The notes beneath the pieces were generated by a model, which searched no databases, was not told the origin of the DNA, and saw nothing but the letters and a program-made list of their open reading frames with translations. From contig JABAQJ010000007.1 in assembly GCA_019186945.1 (NCBI GenBank), positions 310,001 to 374,000 on the forward strand: a stretch of DNA of 64,000 nucleotides. The letters are read 5' to 3'. Position 1 is the first letter of the stretch. Every line of letters starts with the position of its first letter. Made by a program: the position numbers and the translations under genes. Positions 8,783 to 16,552 of the stretch are shown here, one piece after another. The stretch is from Gemmatimonadaceae bacterium (GTDB lineage Bacteria > Gemmatimonadota > Gemmatimonadetes > Gemmatimonadales > Gemmatimonadaceae).

Positions 8783-9964
8783 ATGACCACGGCTCTCGAG
8801 GAGGCTCGGCCTTCGTCCCAATCGTTGCCGAACTTTGAACAACTTGGCCTGAGTGAACCGGTTCGGCGGGCCGTCGCGGATGCCGGTTACACAGTACCGA
8901 CGCCAATTCAGCTCGCTGCCATTCCGCTTACGTTGCATGGCCGGGACGTGATCGGGCTGGCGCAGACGGGGACCGGAAAGACTGCGGCGTTTACGCTCCC
9001 CCTGATCGATCGATTGCTTGGCGGGCCGAAGCGCACGCGTGCGCTGATCCTGACTCCCACACGGGAACTCTGTCAGCAGGTCGATGAGAGTGTGAGGAAG
9101 TACGGTCGGTACGCGGGGCTTTCCAGCGTTTCCGTCTATGGCGGCTCTCCGATGGATCCGCAGCAGCGCGCGCTCCGCAGTGGTGTCGACGTGATCGTCG
9201 CGACACCCGGGCGCTTGATCGATCACGTCGAACGGCAGAACGTCGACTTGAGCGAGTTGGAGATTCTGGTGCTCGACGAGGCCGATCGAATGCTCGACAT
9301 GGGATTCGCGCCGCAGCTGAATCGGATCGTACGAGAGATCCCCTCGTATCGACAGACGCTCCTTTTCAGCGCCACGATGCCACCGGAAGTCGAGGTGCTC
9401 GCGCGCAAGTACATGCGCCGGCCTCACGTCGTCGAGGTCTCGCGTCGGCACGCGCCGGCAGTTACGGTGAAGCACGCCGTGTATCCCGTGCCGCGCGAGA
9501 AGAAGACCCGGCTCCTGGTCGAACTCCTGCGCTCGCCCGAAATGGACTCCGTTCTGGTGTTCACAAGGATGAAGGTGGGCGCCGACCGTGTGGTCCGGAA
9601 TCTGGTCCACGAAGGGATTGAAGCTGAGGCCCTGCACGCGGATAAGACGCAGGCACAGCGCGAGCGCGCGCTCGAGCGGTTCAAGTCGGGTGAACTGCGC
9701 GTCCTTGTGGCCACGGACATCGCCCAGCGTGGCTTGGACATTTCCGGCATCAGCCACGTGATCAACTTCGACGTTCCTCAGCAGCCGGAGGACTACGTCC
9801 ATCGTATCGGGCGTACGGGACGTGCGGCGCAGACCGGTGACGCTTTCACCTTCATGTCGCCTGACGAGATCGGTACGGTGCGGCTGATCGAGCGGGTCAT
9901 TGGAACGCAGATCGATCGGGTATCTGTGCCGGGCTTCGACTTCGGAACGGTGGCGGAGGAGTAG
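8783..9964 (+). CDS. DEAD-box ATP-dependent RNA helicase (RhlE-like)
   Basis: SF2 RNA helicase that remodels structured RNA with ATP. All core motifs are present in order: Q motif with PTPIQ, motif I AQTGTGKT, Ia PTRELCQQ, Ib TPGRL, II DEAD, III SAT, V ATDIAQRGLD and VI HRIGRTGR. The protein is 393 residues and ends almost immediately after the second RecA domain, so it lacks the basic or RRM-type C-terminal tails that give DbpA, CsdA or SrmB their substrate specificity; the core resembles RhlE. Role is probably ribosome assembly or mRNA decay. Start ATG 8783. A CGTTAGGC octamer lies in the 67-bp gap upstream. Confidence 0.96.
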   Translation: MTTALEEARPSSQSLPNFEQLGLSEPVRRAVADAGYTVPTPIQLAAIPLTLHGRDVIGLAQTGTGKTAAFTLPLIDRLLGGPKRTRALILTPTRELCQQVDESVRKYGRYAGLSSVSVYGGSPMDPQQRALRSGVDVIVATPGRLIDHVERQNVDLSELEILVLDEADRMLDMGFAPQLNRIVREIPSYRQTLLFSATMPPEVEVLARKYMRRPHVVEVSRRHAPAVTVKHAVYPVPREKKTRLLVELLRSPEMDSVLVFTRMKVGADRVVRNLVHEGIEAEALHADKTQAQRERALERFKSGELRVLVATDIAQRGLDISGISHVINFDVPQQPEDYVHRIGRTGRAAQTGDAFTFMSPDEIGTVRLIERVIGTQIDRVSVPGFDFGTVAEE

Positions 9965-10078
9965 CGCAGGATCCGGACGAGTGTTCGGAACTCGCGTGCG
10001 CGAACCTGCGGATCTTCTGACAGGTCTGACTCGAGGATCGTTCGCGGCGTGAGGCAAGCGGTTTCGGCGGCTTTCATG

Positions 10079-10498
10079 CTACCGCTTGACGCGTCCAAGC
10101 CGTGACACGGTGACAGTTTCCGCGATGGCGCCACGGGCGACGATGACACGAGTGTTGCTTGCCCCGAAGCCCATCGCGTTTCTGGCATACGTCACGGAGT
10201 CTCGGCTGGCGCGGATGGACACGCCGTAGAGCGCGCCGAGCGGTCGCACGTCGAGCGTGTCGCCGTAGGAGTGGATGGCCAGCGTTGCCGACGGGACGTC
10301 GAACGTGACGGCGGCGCGGACGGAGCGCTCGAAGGCGATCGCGCGAGCGCGCGAGAGCGCGGAGACGACGTCCATCGTTGCCGAGTGCACGCTGAGACGG
10401 TCGCGGAAGCGCGAGAAGCGTGGCATCGTGACTCCGGCCATGAGGGAAACGAGGGCGATGGCGACTGTGACCTGCGTAAGCGTGAATCCGTTTTTCAC
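10079..10498 (-). CDS. Type IV pseudopilin-like protein (GspH/FimT type) with Gln at position +5
   Basis: Prepilin-like N-terminus: short leader ending KNG, then FTLTQVTVAIALVSLMAGVTMP, which corresponds to the class III cleavage site followed by the hydrophobic assembly helix. Cleavage by prepilin peptidase would be between Gly and Phe. The normally invariant Glu at +5 is Gln here (codon CAG, one base from GAG). The rest (MDVVSALSRARAIAFERSVRAAVTFDV...) matches the GspH/FimT layout of minor pseudopilins. GTG 10498 gives a compact leader; GTG 10528 is an alternative that adds ten residues. No other pilin or secretion gene is adjacent, so it is an orphan in this window. The protein would be inserted in the inner membrane. 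Confidence 0.82.
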   Translation of the reverse strand: MKNGFTLTQVTVAIALVSLMAGVTMPRFSRFRDRLSVHSATMDVVSALSRARAIAFERSVRAAVTFDVPSATLAIHSYGDTLDVRPLGALYGVSIRASRDSVTYARNAMGFGASNTRVIVARGAIAETVTVSRLGRVKR

Positions 10499-10692
10499 GG
10501 CGTGTGTCCGGTAGAGGTGCCGGAACACAACGCCAATCCGACGGAGGGAGCATCATCATTCGGCTGCATCCGGTATCCTCGTTATGCGAGTTCCGTGCAG
10601 GGGAAAGATGGATTGGGAGTGGCCCGATGACGCGAGGGCGACGGTTCGCTAAGTTCAACGGGCGTGTTCTGCCCTCAACCTGCACGACGCCC

Positions 10693-10929
10693 ATGCGTGT
10701 TTCGATAGAATTCTGTGTGATGTGAAACTACGAACCGCGAGCCGTCGGTCTGGCGGCTGCGATTCGCGAGAGGTTCTCCGATGTCGAGCTCGAGATGATT
10801 CCGTCCAGCGGTGGGCGGTTCGAGGTCAAGCGCGACGGGGTACTCGTTTTCTCGAAGAAGGCACTCGGCCGTCACGCGCGAGCCGGGGAGGTCGTGCGGT
10901 TGCTCCAAGGCGGCGACCAGAGGGCATGA
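10693..10929 (+). CDS. SelW-like selenoprotein (Rdx/SelT-SelW-SelH family); UGA at 10723-10725 read as selenocysteine
   Basis: Small thioredoxin-like redox protein of 78 residues. Reading through the UGA at 10723-10725 gives an N-terminus MRVSIEFCVMU, so the UGA falls in the catalytic CxxU (CxxC) motif, followed by NYEPRAVGLAAAIRERF, a middle GGRFEVKRDGVLVFSKK and GRHARAGEVVRLL, ending in TGA 10927-10929. These are the conserved blocks of the SelW family in the right order and spacing (family members are about 85-100 residues). A SECIS-like hairpin starts 10 nt after the UGA (10736-10761). ATG 10693 gives the typical start MRVSIE; an open in-frame extension further upstream is not SelW-like. 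No strong ribosome site is seen. It lies 71 bp before pfkA on the same strand. Family role: thiol/selenol redox reactions; physiological partner unknown. Confidence 0.93.
10736..10761 (+). promoter_or_regulatory. Bacterial SECIS element for selenocysteine insertion
   Basis: RNA hairpin just 3' of the UGA. Upper stem AGCCGUC (10740-10746) pairs with GGCGGCU (10752-10758), seven pairs with one U-G wobble. The apical loop is GGUCU (10747-10751), the same pentanucleotide as in the well-studied E. coli fdhF SECIS. A lower stem CGC/GCG (10736-10738 with 10759-10761) is separated by one bulged G. The loop starts 22 nt after the UGA, within the range accepted for SelB-dependent decoding. The element is also coding sequence. 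Confidence 0.88.
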
Positions 10930-11000
10930 CCGAGAGTTGTGTCCCGCGTCGGCGTTCTGCCTCGCAGGAAGGCTCCTCAATTCCTGGGCCCTGATTCGAC

Positions 11001-12080
11001 ATGCGTATCGCGATTTCGACTGGTGGAGGCGACGCTCCAGGCCTTAACGCGGTCATTCGATCGTCAGCGCTTTCCGCAATCAGTCGCGGTTGGGACGTGC
11101 TTGGCATTTGCCGGGGATACTTTGGCCTGCTTGGTGAAGATCAGATCCTTCGTCTGACGCCGGATACGGTGCGGGGGATCGGTCACTTGGGGGGGACGAT
11201 TCTCCGTACCACGAATCGCGGAAACCCGTTCTCGTTCCCGGTCAAGCAGGCGGACGGCACGTACGTCGAGGTCGACCGTTCGCGCGAGATCATCGAGAAT
11301 GCGGGGAGACTGGGTATCGATGCCCTCATCACGATCGGCGGCGATGGCTCGCTAGGCATCGCCAACCGCCTTCATCAGCTTGGCATGAAGGTCGTCGGTG
11401 TTCCCAAGACGATTGACAACGATGTGAGCGGTACGATCACCACTTTCGGGTTTGACACCGCTGTCAACACGGCGATCGAGGCCATCGATAAGCTGCACAC
11501 TACTGCGGAGAGCCACGATCGTGTCATCGTGCTGGAGGTTATGGGCCGTCATGCTGGCTTCATTGCGTTGCACTCGGGCGTCGCCGGATCTGCAGACGTC
11601 ATCCTGATTCCGGAGATTCCGTTCGATATCGAGAAAGTCTGTGACAAGGTACGATCTCGAGATGCGAATGGTCGGCACTTCTCGATTGTGGTGGTGGCGG
11701 AGGGTGCGTTCACGATCGGGGGGCAGGAGTCGGTACTCGGTGAGTCGCTTCCCGGGCAGGCCAAGCGAGTTGGCGGAATAGCGGGGCGGATAGCCTGGGA
11801 GATACAGCAGAGGACTGGGAAAGAGGCGAGGTCGCTGGTTTTGGGTCATCTGCAGCGTGGGGGGGCACCTACCGGATACGATCGGTTGTTGGCAACCCGG
11901 TTCGGTGGTGCGGCGGTCGAGGCCGTCGAAGAGGGGAAATGGGGTCAGATGGTGGCGCTTCAGTCTCCGCATATCGTTACGATTTCGTTTGATGAGGCGC
12001 TTCGGGTGCCGAAGCGAGTGGATCCCGATCATGATGTCGTGAGGACGGCGCGTGCGTCGGGGATTTCGTTTGGGGACTAG
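11001..12080 (+). CDS. pfkA: 6-phosphofructokinase
   Basis: Phosphorylates fructose 6-phosphate to fructose 1,6-bisphosphate in glycolysis. Family blocks: MRIAISTGGGDAPGLNAVIR, GGDGSLGIANRL (phosphoryl-donor site), PKTIDNDVSGT (catalytic Asp), EVMGRHAGFIAL, and LGHLQRGGAPTGYDR. In this family Gly in GGDGS goes with ATP as donor, whereas Asp there goes with pyrophosphate; the Lys in PKTIDND is the residue found in the mixed group III enzymes. An ATP-dependent group III enzyme is therefore expected, but this needs assay. Length of 359 residues is normal for that group. Start ATG 11001. The gene is followed by REP-like repeats that may form its 3' end. Confidence 0.95.
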   Translation: MRIAISTGGGDAPGLNAVIRSSALSAISRGWDVLGICRGYFGLLGEDQILRLTPDTVRGIGHLGGTILRTTNRGNPFSFPVKQADGTYVEVDRSREIIENAGRLGIDALITIGGDGSLGIANRLHQLGMKVVGVPKTIDNDVSGTITTFGFDTAVNTAIEAIDKLHTTAESHDRVIVLEVMGRHAGFIALHSGVAGSADVILIPEIPFDIEKVCDKVRSRDANGRHFSIVVVAEGAFTIGGQESVLGESLPGQAKRVGGIAGRIAWEIQQRTGKEARSLVLGHLQRGGAPTGYDRLLATRFGGAAVEAVEEGKWGQMVALQSPHIVTISFDEALRVPKRVDPDHDVVRTARASGISFGD

Positions 12081-12088
12081 TTAGGAAC

Positions 12089-12209
12089 GAATTGGGGTCA
12101 GCGAAGGCGAATTGGGGTCAGACTCCAATTTCTTTGGATCTTGAAGTCATGCCTCGGAGTTGGAGTCTGACCCCAATTCGTCCTGGAATTGGAGTCTGAC
12201 CCCAATTCG
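12089..12209. repeat. Cluster of REP-like palindromic repeats (GAATTGGGGTCAG type)
   Basis: Four copies of one unit. A half copy GAATTGGGGTCAG lies at 12089-12101. A full copy GAATTGGGGTCAGACTCC runs on to AATT at 12109-12130. Two inverted copies containing GGAGTCTGACCCCAATTCG lie at 12162-12180 and 12191-12209. The 12109-12130 copy can pair with either inverted copy to form a long hairpin, and each full copy is itself partly palindromic. Two tandem GGGACCAATTC-like fragments follow to 12225. Such clustered intergenic palindromes are typical of REP elements mobilised by IS200-like RAYT transposases; no transposase is in this window. The rest of the 12081-12415 gap shows nothing recognisable. 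Confidence 0.85.
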
Positions 12210-12415
12210 GGACCAATTCGGGACCAATCTGGGAGAGGGGAGTCGGCACTTCGCCGAATCCCGTGGGTACTCGACCGGGCTTGGGATCAGTGCCATGCTT
12301 CGATCGCCACGGTCCGGGCGTTGGCGGCACGGACGCGCAACTCTCCGGTCCGTACGAGGCCGAAGGCGCCGAGACACCTAACTTTCTTGTGCTCGTCAGG
12401 CAGTGGAGACGTTAC

Positions 12416-12751
12416 ATGAGTTGGCGATTCCTGGTGGTCGCGGTGTGCGTGAGCGGGCTAACGGCACCGCCGGTAGCTCTTGCCCAGACCCGCGTGCCTC
12501 CCAAAGGCTTTGCGCCGAGCACCGACAAGGTCGACGAGAAGCCGATCGTGCCGAAGGCGTATATGCCACCCGCTGGCATGTGCCGCATCTGGCTGAACGA
12601 TGTGCCGGCGTCACAGCAGCCAGCACCGACAGACTGTGCGACCGCGATCAAGAACCGTCCTGCCAATGGTCGCGTGGTTTTCGGAGACGATGCGCGGAAG
12701 GATTCCGCGAAGACCGGGAAGAGTGAGAAAGCGAAGGCACGCAAGCCGTAG
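12416..12751 (+). CDS. Small secreted protein with conserved CRIW...QQPAPTDC motif
   Basis: Protein of 111 residues: signal peptide (MSWRFLVVAVCVSGLTAPPVALA), a short Pro/Lys-rich segment, then PPAGMCRIWLNDVPASQQP followed by APTDCATAIKNRPANGRVVFGD, and a Lys-rich tail. The two Cys in the motif could form a disulfide in the envelope. From memory, similar short secreted proteins with this Cys-Arg-Ile-Trp...Pro-Thr-x-Cys block recur in Gemmatimonadota genomes; function is unknown to me. Start ATG 12416 is supported by GTGGAG about 9 bp upstream and by the signal peptide. The frame is open further 5', but that part crosses non-coding sequence. Confidence 0.8.
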   Translation: MSWRFLVVAVCVSGLTAPPVALAQTRVPPKGFAPSTDKVDEKPIVPKAYMPPAGMCRIWLNDVPASQQPAPTDCATAIKNRPANGRVVFGDDARKDSAKTGKSEKAKARKP

Positions 12752-12824
12752 CGCACGACACGGCTGCCGTGGGCGATAGCCGAGAAGCTGTCGCGCAGGC
12801 TGTCCACACGCGACCTTCCGTCGC

Positions 12825-15533
12825 GTGATACGCGACGCCAGGGATCGATCCCTTCCTCCGGACCACAACGCGTTCGTCGCCGCAGAACCCGCGGCAGGGC
12901 GGGTGATCGTAATTGCGCCAACGCGCGCGGCGTGCGAGACGATCGAAATCGCTATCGGGCTGCACATCGACACGGTGATCGAGCGCGAGCATGGAGACGA
13001 GCTTCGCGCCTTGGCCTCGTCACGCCGCGGGTTCGGGATCGTCGCGGGAACGGGAACCGGCAAGACGCTCGCCATTCGCACGATCGCAGAGTCCCTCCTG
13101 GGCACGACCGCCTTGCGCACGGGAGTCGTCAATCGTGAGCGTGAGGCCACGCCGGAGACGCCGTTCTGGAACGTCATTGTCGTCACCACCGGGATCGCTC
13201 GGCGCTGGTTCCAGGACGGCGACATCCTGCCGAACGACACGCTTGTGGTTGACGAGATTCACCAGACGTCGGCGGAACTCGAACTCTGTCTCGCGTTAGG
13301 CAAGCGCGTTGGCTGCCGCTTCATCTGGCTTTCGGCGACCGTGGACCCGGCGTTCTACGCGCGCTATCTCGAATCGTTCGCGGTCATTCGTTCCCTGGCA
13401 TTCGATCCTGCACGCGCGGCCGACGTGCGGTGCGTGAACGAGACGCCGGAGCGATTCCTGTCAGATCGGTTCCTGCAGCAGGTGGCCAAGCAACGGCGAG
13501 GTGTAGGGATGTTCCTGCCGACGCGGGCGGGTGTCGAAAAGGTGGTGGAGAACGTTCGCGACCGGGCGCCGCGCCTGGAGGCCGCGTTCTACCATGGTGG
13601 CGAACCGATCCGCACGATCCGACCGTTCCTCGAGGAGGGAGTGCCGAAACCGTTCTTCCTGGCGATGACCGCCGCCGGTCAGAGTGCGCTCAACGTGAAG
13701 GGGCTGGACACGGTGGTGATCGACGACACCCGATTCGCCAACGTCGTCGAGCGCGGGAAGAACGTGCTGACGCGAATGCACCTTGGAGCGAACGAGATAC
13801 TGCAGATGGCTGGACGCGTGCACGGTCGCGTCGAACATGGCAAGGTGTTCATCCTGACAGACAGGACTCTCGATTTCGCCGCCTTGACGCCGACGGCACC
13901 CGAGTTTCAGCTGGCGGGCGACGCCGAACGGGTCGCGCTGACCTGCGCTGCCCTTGGCGTCCGCGCGGATGACCTGGATCTGCCGGTGCCGCTCGATCGC
14001 CAGGCGTATCGACAGGCGGTCGTGCGTCTGGAGGAACGCGGACTGGTGGATCAAGGGCGATTGACGCGCTACGGATCGATCGTGGAAGCGCTCCCCGCGG
14101 AGCGCGAGTGGGCCGAGCTCATCGCGCATGGCGAAGACGCGCTGCTTCCGTTTCTGGCGGTCATGGCATCGGTGGAATCGCTGCATCGCATGACCCGGGA
14201 CGAGCGCAACCTGGAGGGGCTCATCGTCGGCGGAAGCGATCACCTTACCAGCTACAACGTGTACGCGGATGCATATGCGCGGGCGGGATACGTGGGCGAG
14301 GTGTATGGCCTGCCCCGTCACCTCTTCGCCGAGGCCCGAATCGAGCGTTGGGCAGAGCGGCGAGGCGTGCTGGTGAAGGCGATCGAGGATGCCGCGCTGG
14401 CCATGGCCAGTATCTATCGCAGCGTTGGCGTGGCGCTCCCGGCGTCCATGCCGCGCGTGTCGGACGAAATCGATCGCGGGTTCCGCAACCTTGTCGCGCG
14501 CATCATGCCGTTCGATCTGGCGATCGACGAAACGACGGCAGATGGCGACGAAGCGCGCGTGTCGAAGACCAGCGTCTGCGGATCGTGGGGTGCCATCGCC
14601 GGGACCGTACGATACTTCGCAGATCGTTTCGGGATACCGCGTGCGTCGATCGAAGGGACTCAGATACCGGCTGCCATGTTGCGACAACATGCGCACACCG
14701 GTGATGGCGTCCTGCACTTCGATAACAAGCGCAAGCGAGATATGTTGCTCCTCCAGCGACGTCTGACCTACCACGGGTTCGAACTCGATCGCGAAGAGGA
14801 GACCGTTGACCAGTTTCCCACGGATCTGGCGAAGGCAGCCAGACGGATGCTGGCGGAAGCGCTGGCCCGGGAGGAGGCGAGGCATCCGGCCGTGCGCCGG
14901 AATCGCCCGGATGTCGAGACGATTCGCGAATTGTACCGTCGATCCGGGGGAGGGACACGCCGCCTTGGGTTCGCAGAACTGGCGGAGCTGTACGAGCGGT
15001 CGATGAGCGAGGTGCAGTCGATGCACGAGTATTCCGCTGCTGCGCTTCGCCTCCCGCTCGATGGCTGGATAGACGCTGCGGAGCGCGATCGGCTCATGGC
15101 ACTCCCGTCTCGAGTGCACGTACGCGGCAAGACAGTCTCGATAGAGTACGATGTCGAGTCCGAGGCGCTCGAGTCAGGAGAGCGCCTGACAGGCGTGGCG
15201 CGGTTTGTGCTGCCGGAAAAGCTCGCGCGCACGCTGACAGAGATCGAGCTGCCGGTTCTGGATCGCCCGCTCCGATTCGTGGTGCATCGTGGTCAGCGTG
15301 GCGCGGTACATGCCAAGTCGTTAGGTGAGCTGCAGGAGATCCTGGAGCGTCCGTGGATGCCCGCGGAGGTAGCGGCGCAGCGTGCGGCACGGGAGGAGTC
15401 GCGTACGGCGCATCAGCGGCAACGGCGCGCGATAGACGAGCGGAGGATCGTCGGGGAGTTCAGGCGCGCCGGGAGTGGCGGCCGTGGCGGGGAGCGCCGC
15501 GGTACGGGACGAGATCGACGTCGTCGTGGCTAG
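12825..15533 (+). CDS. DEAH/DEIH-box ATP-dependent helicase, HrpA-like
   Basis: Large SF2 helicase of 902 residues. Walker A is AGTGTGKT near residue 74, motif II VVDEIH near 142, motif III LSATV near 170. A second RecA domain has GVGMFLPTRAGVEKVVENV and a motif VI-like QMAGRVHGR; a winged-helix/ratchet-like region follows (LDRQAYRQAVVRLEERGLVDQGRLTRYG). The C-terminal half (about residues 500-860) resembles the long accessory domains of HrpA/HrpB-type RNA helicases only loosely, and the tail is very Arg/Gly-rich, suggesting nucleic-acid contact. GTG 12825 is the first start in frame. The 3' end overlaps the stop codon of the convergent CGNR gene by 4 bp. RNA remodelling is likely; a DNA role is not excluded. 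Confidence 0.82.
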   Translation: MIRDARDRSLPPDHNAFVAAEPAAGRVIVIAPTRAACETIEIAIGLHIDTVIEREHGDELRALASSRRGFGIVAGTGTGKTLAIRTIAESLLGTTALRTGVVNREREATPETPFWNVIVVTTGIARRWFQDGDILPNDTLVVDEIHQTSAELELCLALGKRVGCRFIWLSATVDPAFYARYLESFAVIRSLAFDPARAADVRCVNETPERFLSDRFLQQVAKQRRGVGMFLPTRAGVEKVVENVRDRAPRLEAAFYHGGEPIRTIRPFLEEGVPKPFFLAMTAAGQSALNVKGLDTVVIDDTRFANVVERGKNVLTRMHLGANEILQMAGRVHGRVEHGKVFILTDRTLDFAALTPTAPEFQLAGDAERVALTCAALGVRADDLDLPVPLDRQAYRQAVVRLEERGLVDQGRLTRYGSIVEALPAEREWAELIAHGEDALLPFLAVMASVESLHRMTRDERNLEGLIVGGSDHLTSYNVYADAYARAGYVGEVYGLPRHLFAEARIERWAERRGVLVKAIEDAALAMASIYRSVGVALPASMPRVSDEIDRGFRNLVARIMPFDLAIDETTADGDEARVSKTSVCGSWGAIAGTVRYFADRFGIPRASIEGTQIPAAMLRQHAHTGDGVLHFDNKRKRDMLLLQRRLTYHGFELDREEETVDQFPTDLAKAARRMLAEALAREEARHPAVRRNRPDVETIRELYRRSGGGTRRLGFAELAELYERSMSEVQSMHEYSAAALRLPLDGWIDAAERDRLMALPSRVHVRGKTVSIEYDVESEALESGERLTGVARFVLPEKLARTLTEIELPVLDRPLRFVVHRGQRGAVHAKSLGELQEILERPWMPAEVAAQRAAREESRTAHQRQRRAIDERRIVGEFRRAGSGGRGGERRGTGRDRRRRG

Positions 15534-16207
15534 CGCTGCCCCTCCTTGGCGCGGAAGCGCGCGGCCTTCGCACGGTTGCCGCAGGTGGACATATCGCACC
15601 AGCGTCGTCGTCCGTTCCGGGTAGAATCGTAGAAGACACGCGGGCAGCGCGGATCGCCACAACGTCGCACCCGTCCGAGTTCGCCCTTGATCAGCGCCTC
15701 CGCGGCCGATTCCACGATCGGAATCATCAGCCCAGCGAACGCGTCACCGACGGGGACGAATGCCGGGGAGAAGGAGCCGTCCGTGCGCCACTCAAGGCGG
15801 CGCGTAACGGCGCTTCGCCCGAGGACGCGGTTGATCTCCCCCAAAGCGTCGTTACGGACGATTTCCGATGACGCCCCGCGTTCCGCGAGCGCACGCAACG
15901 CGCTGCGCACGCGTCGCGCATCAACGACCGCGGCTGCCGCGCCTGACGGTTGCTGCTGTGCGCGCCGTCGCATCTGTTGCGCACGCTCCTCGTCGAAGAT
16001 GCCGGAGACCTCCATCCATCGAAGCAGCGATTCGAAGTCGCGCAGAAAGTCCATCCGCGTGCCGCGCCGCACATCATCCGTATTGACATAATCAAGCCAG
16101 AGACGCTCGGCGATGAACGAGAACAACCCCGCCGGCCGGGGGACCGGAGGAAGCGCATGCGCGAGGGTCACGTGGTCGAGAATGAGAGAAGTTGAGGAAA
16201 GTCCCAT
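15530..16207 (-). CDS. CGNR zinc-finger protein with ABATE domain (putative transcription regulator)
   Basis: Protein of 225 residues. The N-terminal and middle part (FSFIAERLWLDYVNTDDV, then helical sequence and PIVESAAEALIKGELGRVRRC) fits the ABATE domain. The C-terminal finger is CGDPRCPRVFYD, then RRRWCDMSTCGNRAKAARFR, i.e. Cys-x4-Cys and Cys-x4-Cys with the CGNR signature. Proteins of this family are predicted stress-related regulators that bind DNA through the finger. ATG 16205-16207 is preceded by GAGGTG at good spacing. It probably controls its own promoter or targets elsewhere; none is evident here. Confidence 0.93.
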   Translation of the reverse strand: MGLSSTSLILDHVTLAHALPPVPRPAGLFSFIAERLWLDYVNTDDVRRGTRMDFLRDFESLLRWMEVSGIFDEERAQQMRRRAQQQPSGAAAAVVDARRVRSALRALAERGASSEIVRNDALGEINRVLGRSAVTRRLEWRTDGSFSPAFVPVGDAFAGLMIPIVESAAEALIKGELGRVRRCGDPRCPRVFYDSTRNGRRRWCDMSTCGNRAKAARFRAKEGQR

Positions 16208-16552
16208 GTTTCACCTCGGGGGACAGGTGATCCGCCGCACCACGCTGGCGTTAGATTCTGCTCGGGTACGCAAGAGCGCAAGTTCTTTTTTCGTCCGATC
16301 GGGTTTGCCAGACAGCCAATACGTGCTTCTTCGAGCTGGCGGAGTCCGAGCCGTCGCGTGCGCCCCGGCCAAACTTCGACCGCCATGCTGGGGACGTTGC
16401 GAGACACCGGCCGCTGATCGCCGGCCTGGAGCCACGAAGCACGACAAGGTGCGGATGCGGGCCACGGATCTCGTCGTGCCGATCGGGTTTTCGTTCCGTC
16501 TGTTCCGGGGCGGATGCGCAATGCAGCGTTGCGGCCATCTATATTCCGACCC
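16208..16552. other. Intergenic region between the CGNR gene and ispH
   Basis: A 345-bp divergent spacer. It must hold the promoters of both neighbours. Visible: the ribosome site of the CGNR gene near 16213-16218, a T-rich patch near 16286-16293, and a candidate -10 box next to ispH. No additional gene, repeat or hairpin of note was found. Confidence 0.5.
16540..16545 (+). promoter_or_regulatory. Candidate -10 hexamer of ispH (TATATT), consistent with a leaderless mRNA
   Basis: TATATT occupies positions -13 to -8 relative to the ispH ATG at 16553. Transcription starting the usual 6-8 bp downstream would begin at or next to the start codon, giving a leaderless message; no ribosome site precedes the ATG. 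No good -35 box was seen. Confidence 0.4.

Noticed and set aside
10504-10725. A 73-codon open frame ending at the UGA, as an independent short gene
   Set aside because: Its last 10 codons are the N-terminus of the SelW-like protein and the rest is not protein-like; the UGA is better read as selenocysteine.
10723-10725. Interpretation of the selW-like gene as a pseudogene with a nonsense mutation
   Set aside because: The stop lies precisely at the CxxU position and is followed by a SECIS with the standard loop; a random nonsense mutation would not create both.
12089-12209. CRISPR array
   Set aside because: Repeats are inverted, partly palindromic, irregularly spaced and few; no cas gene is near.
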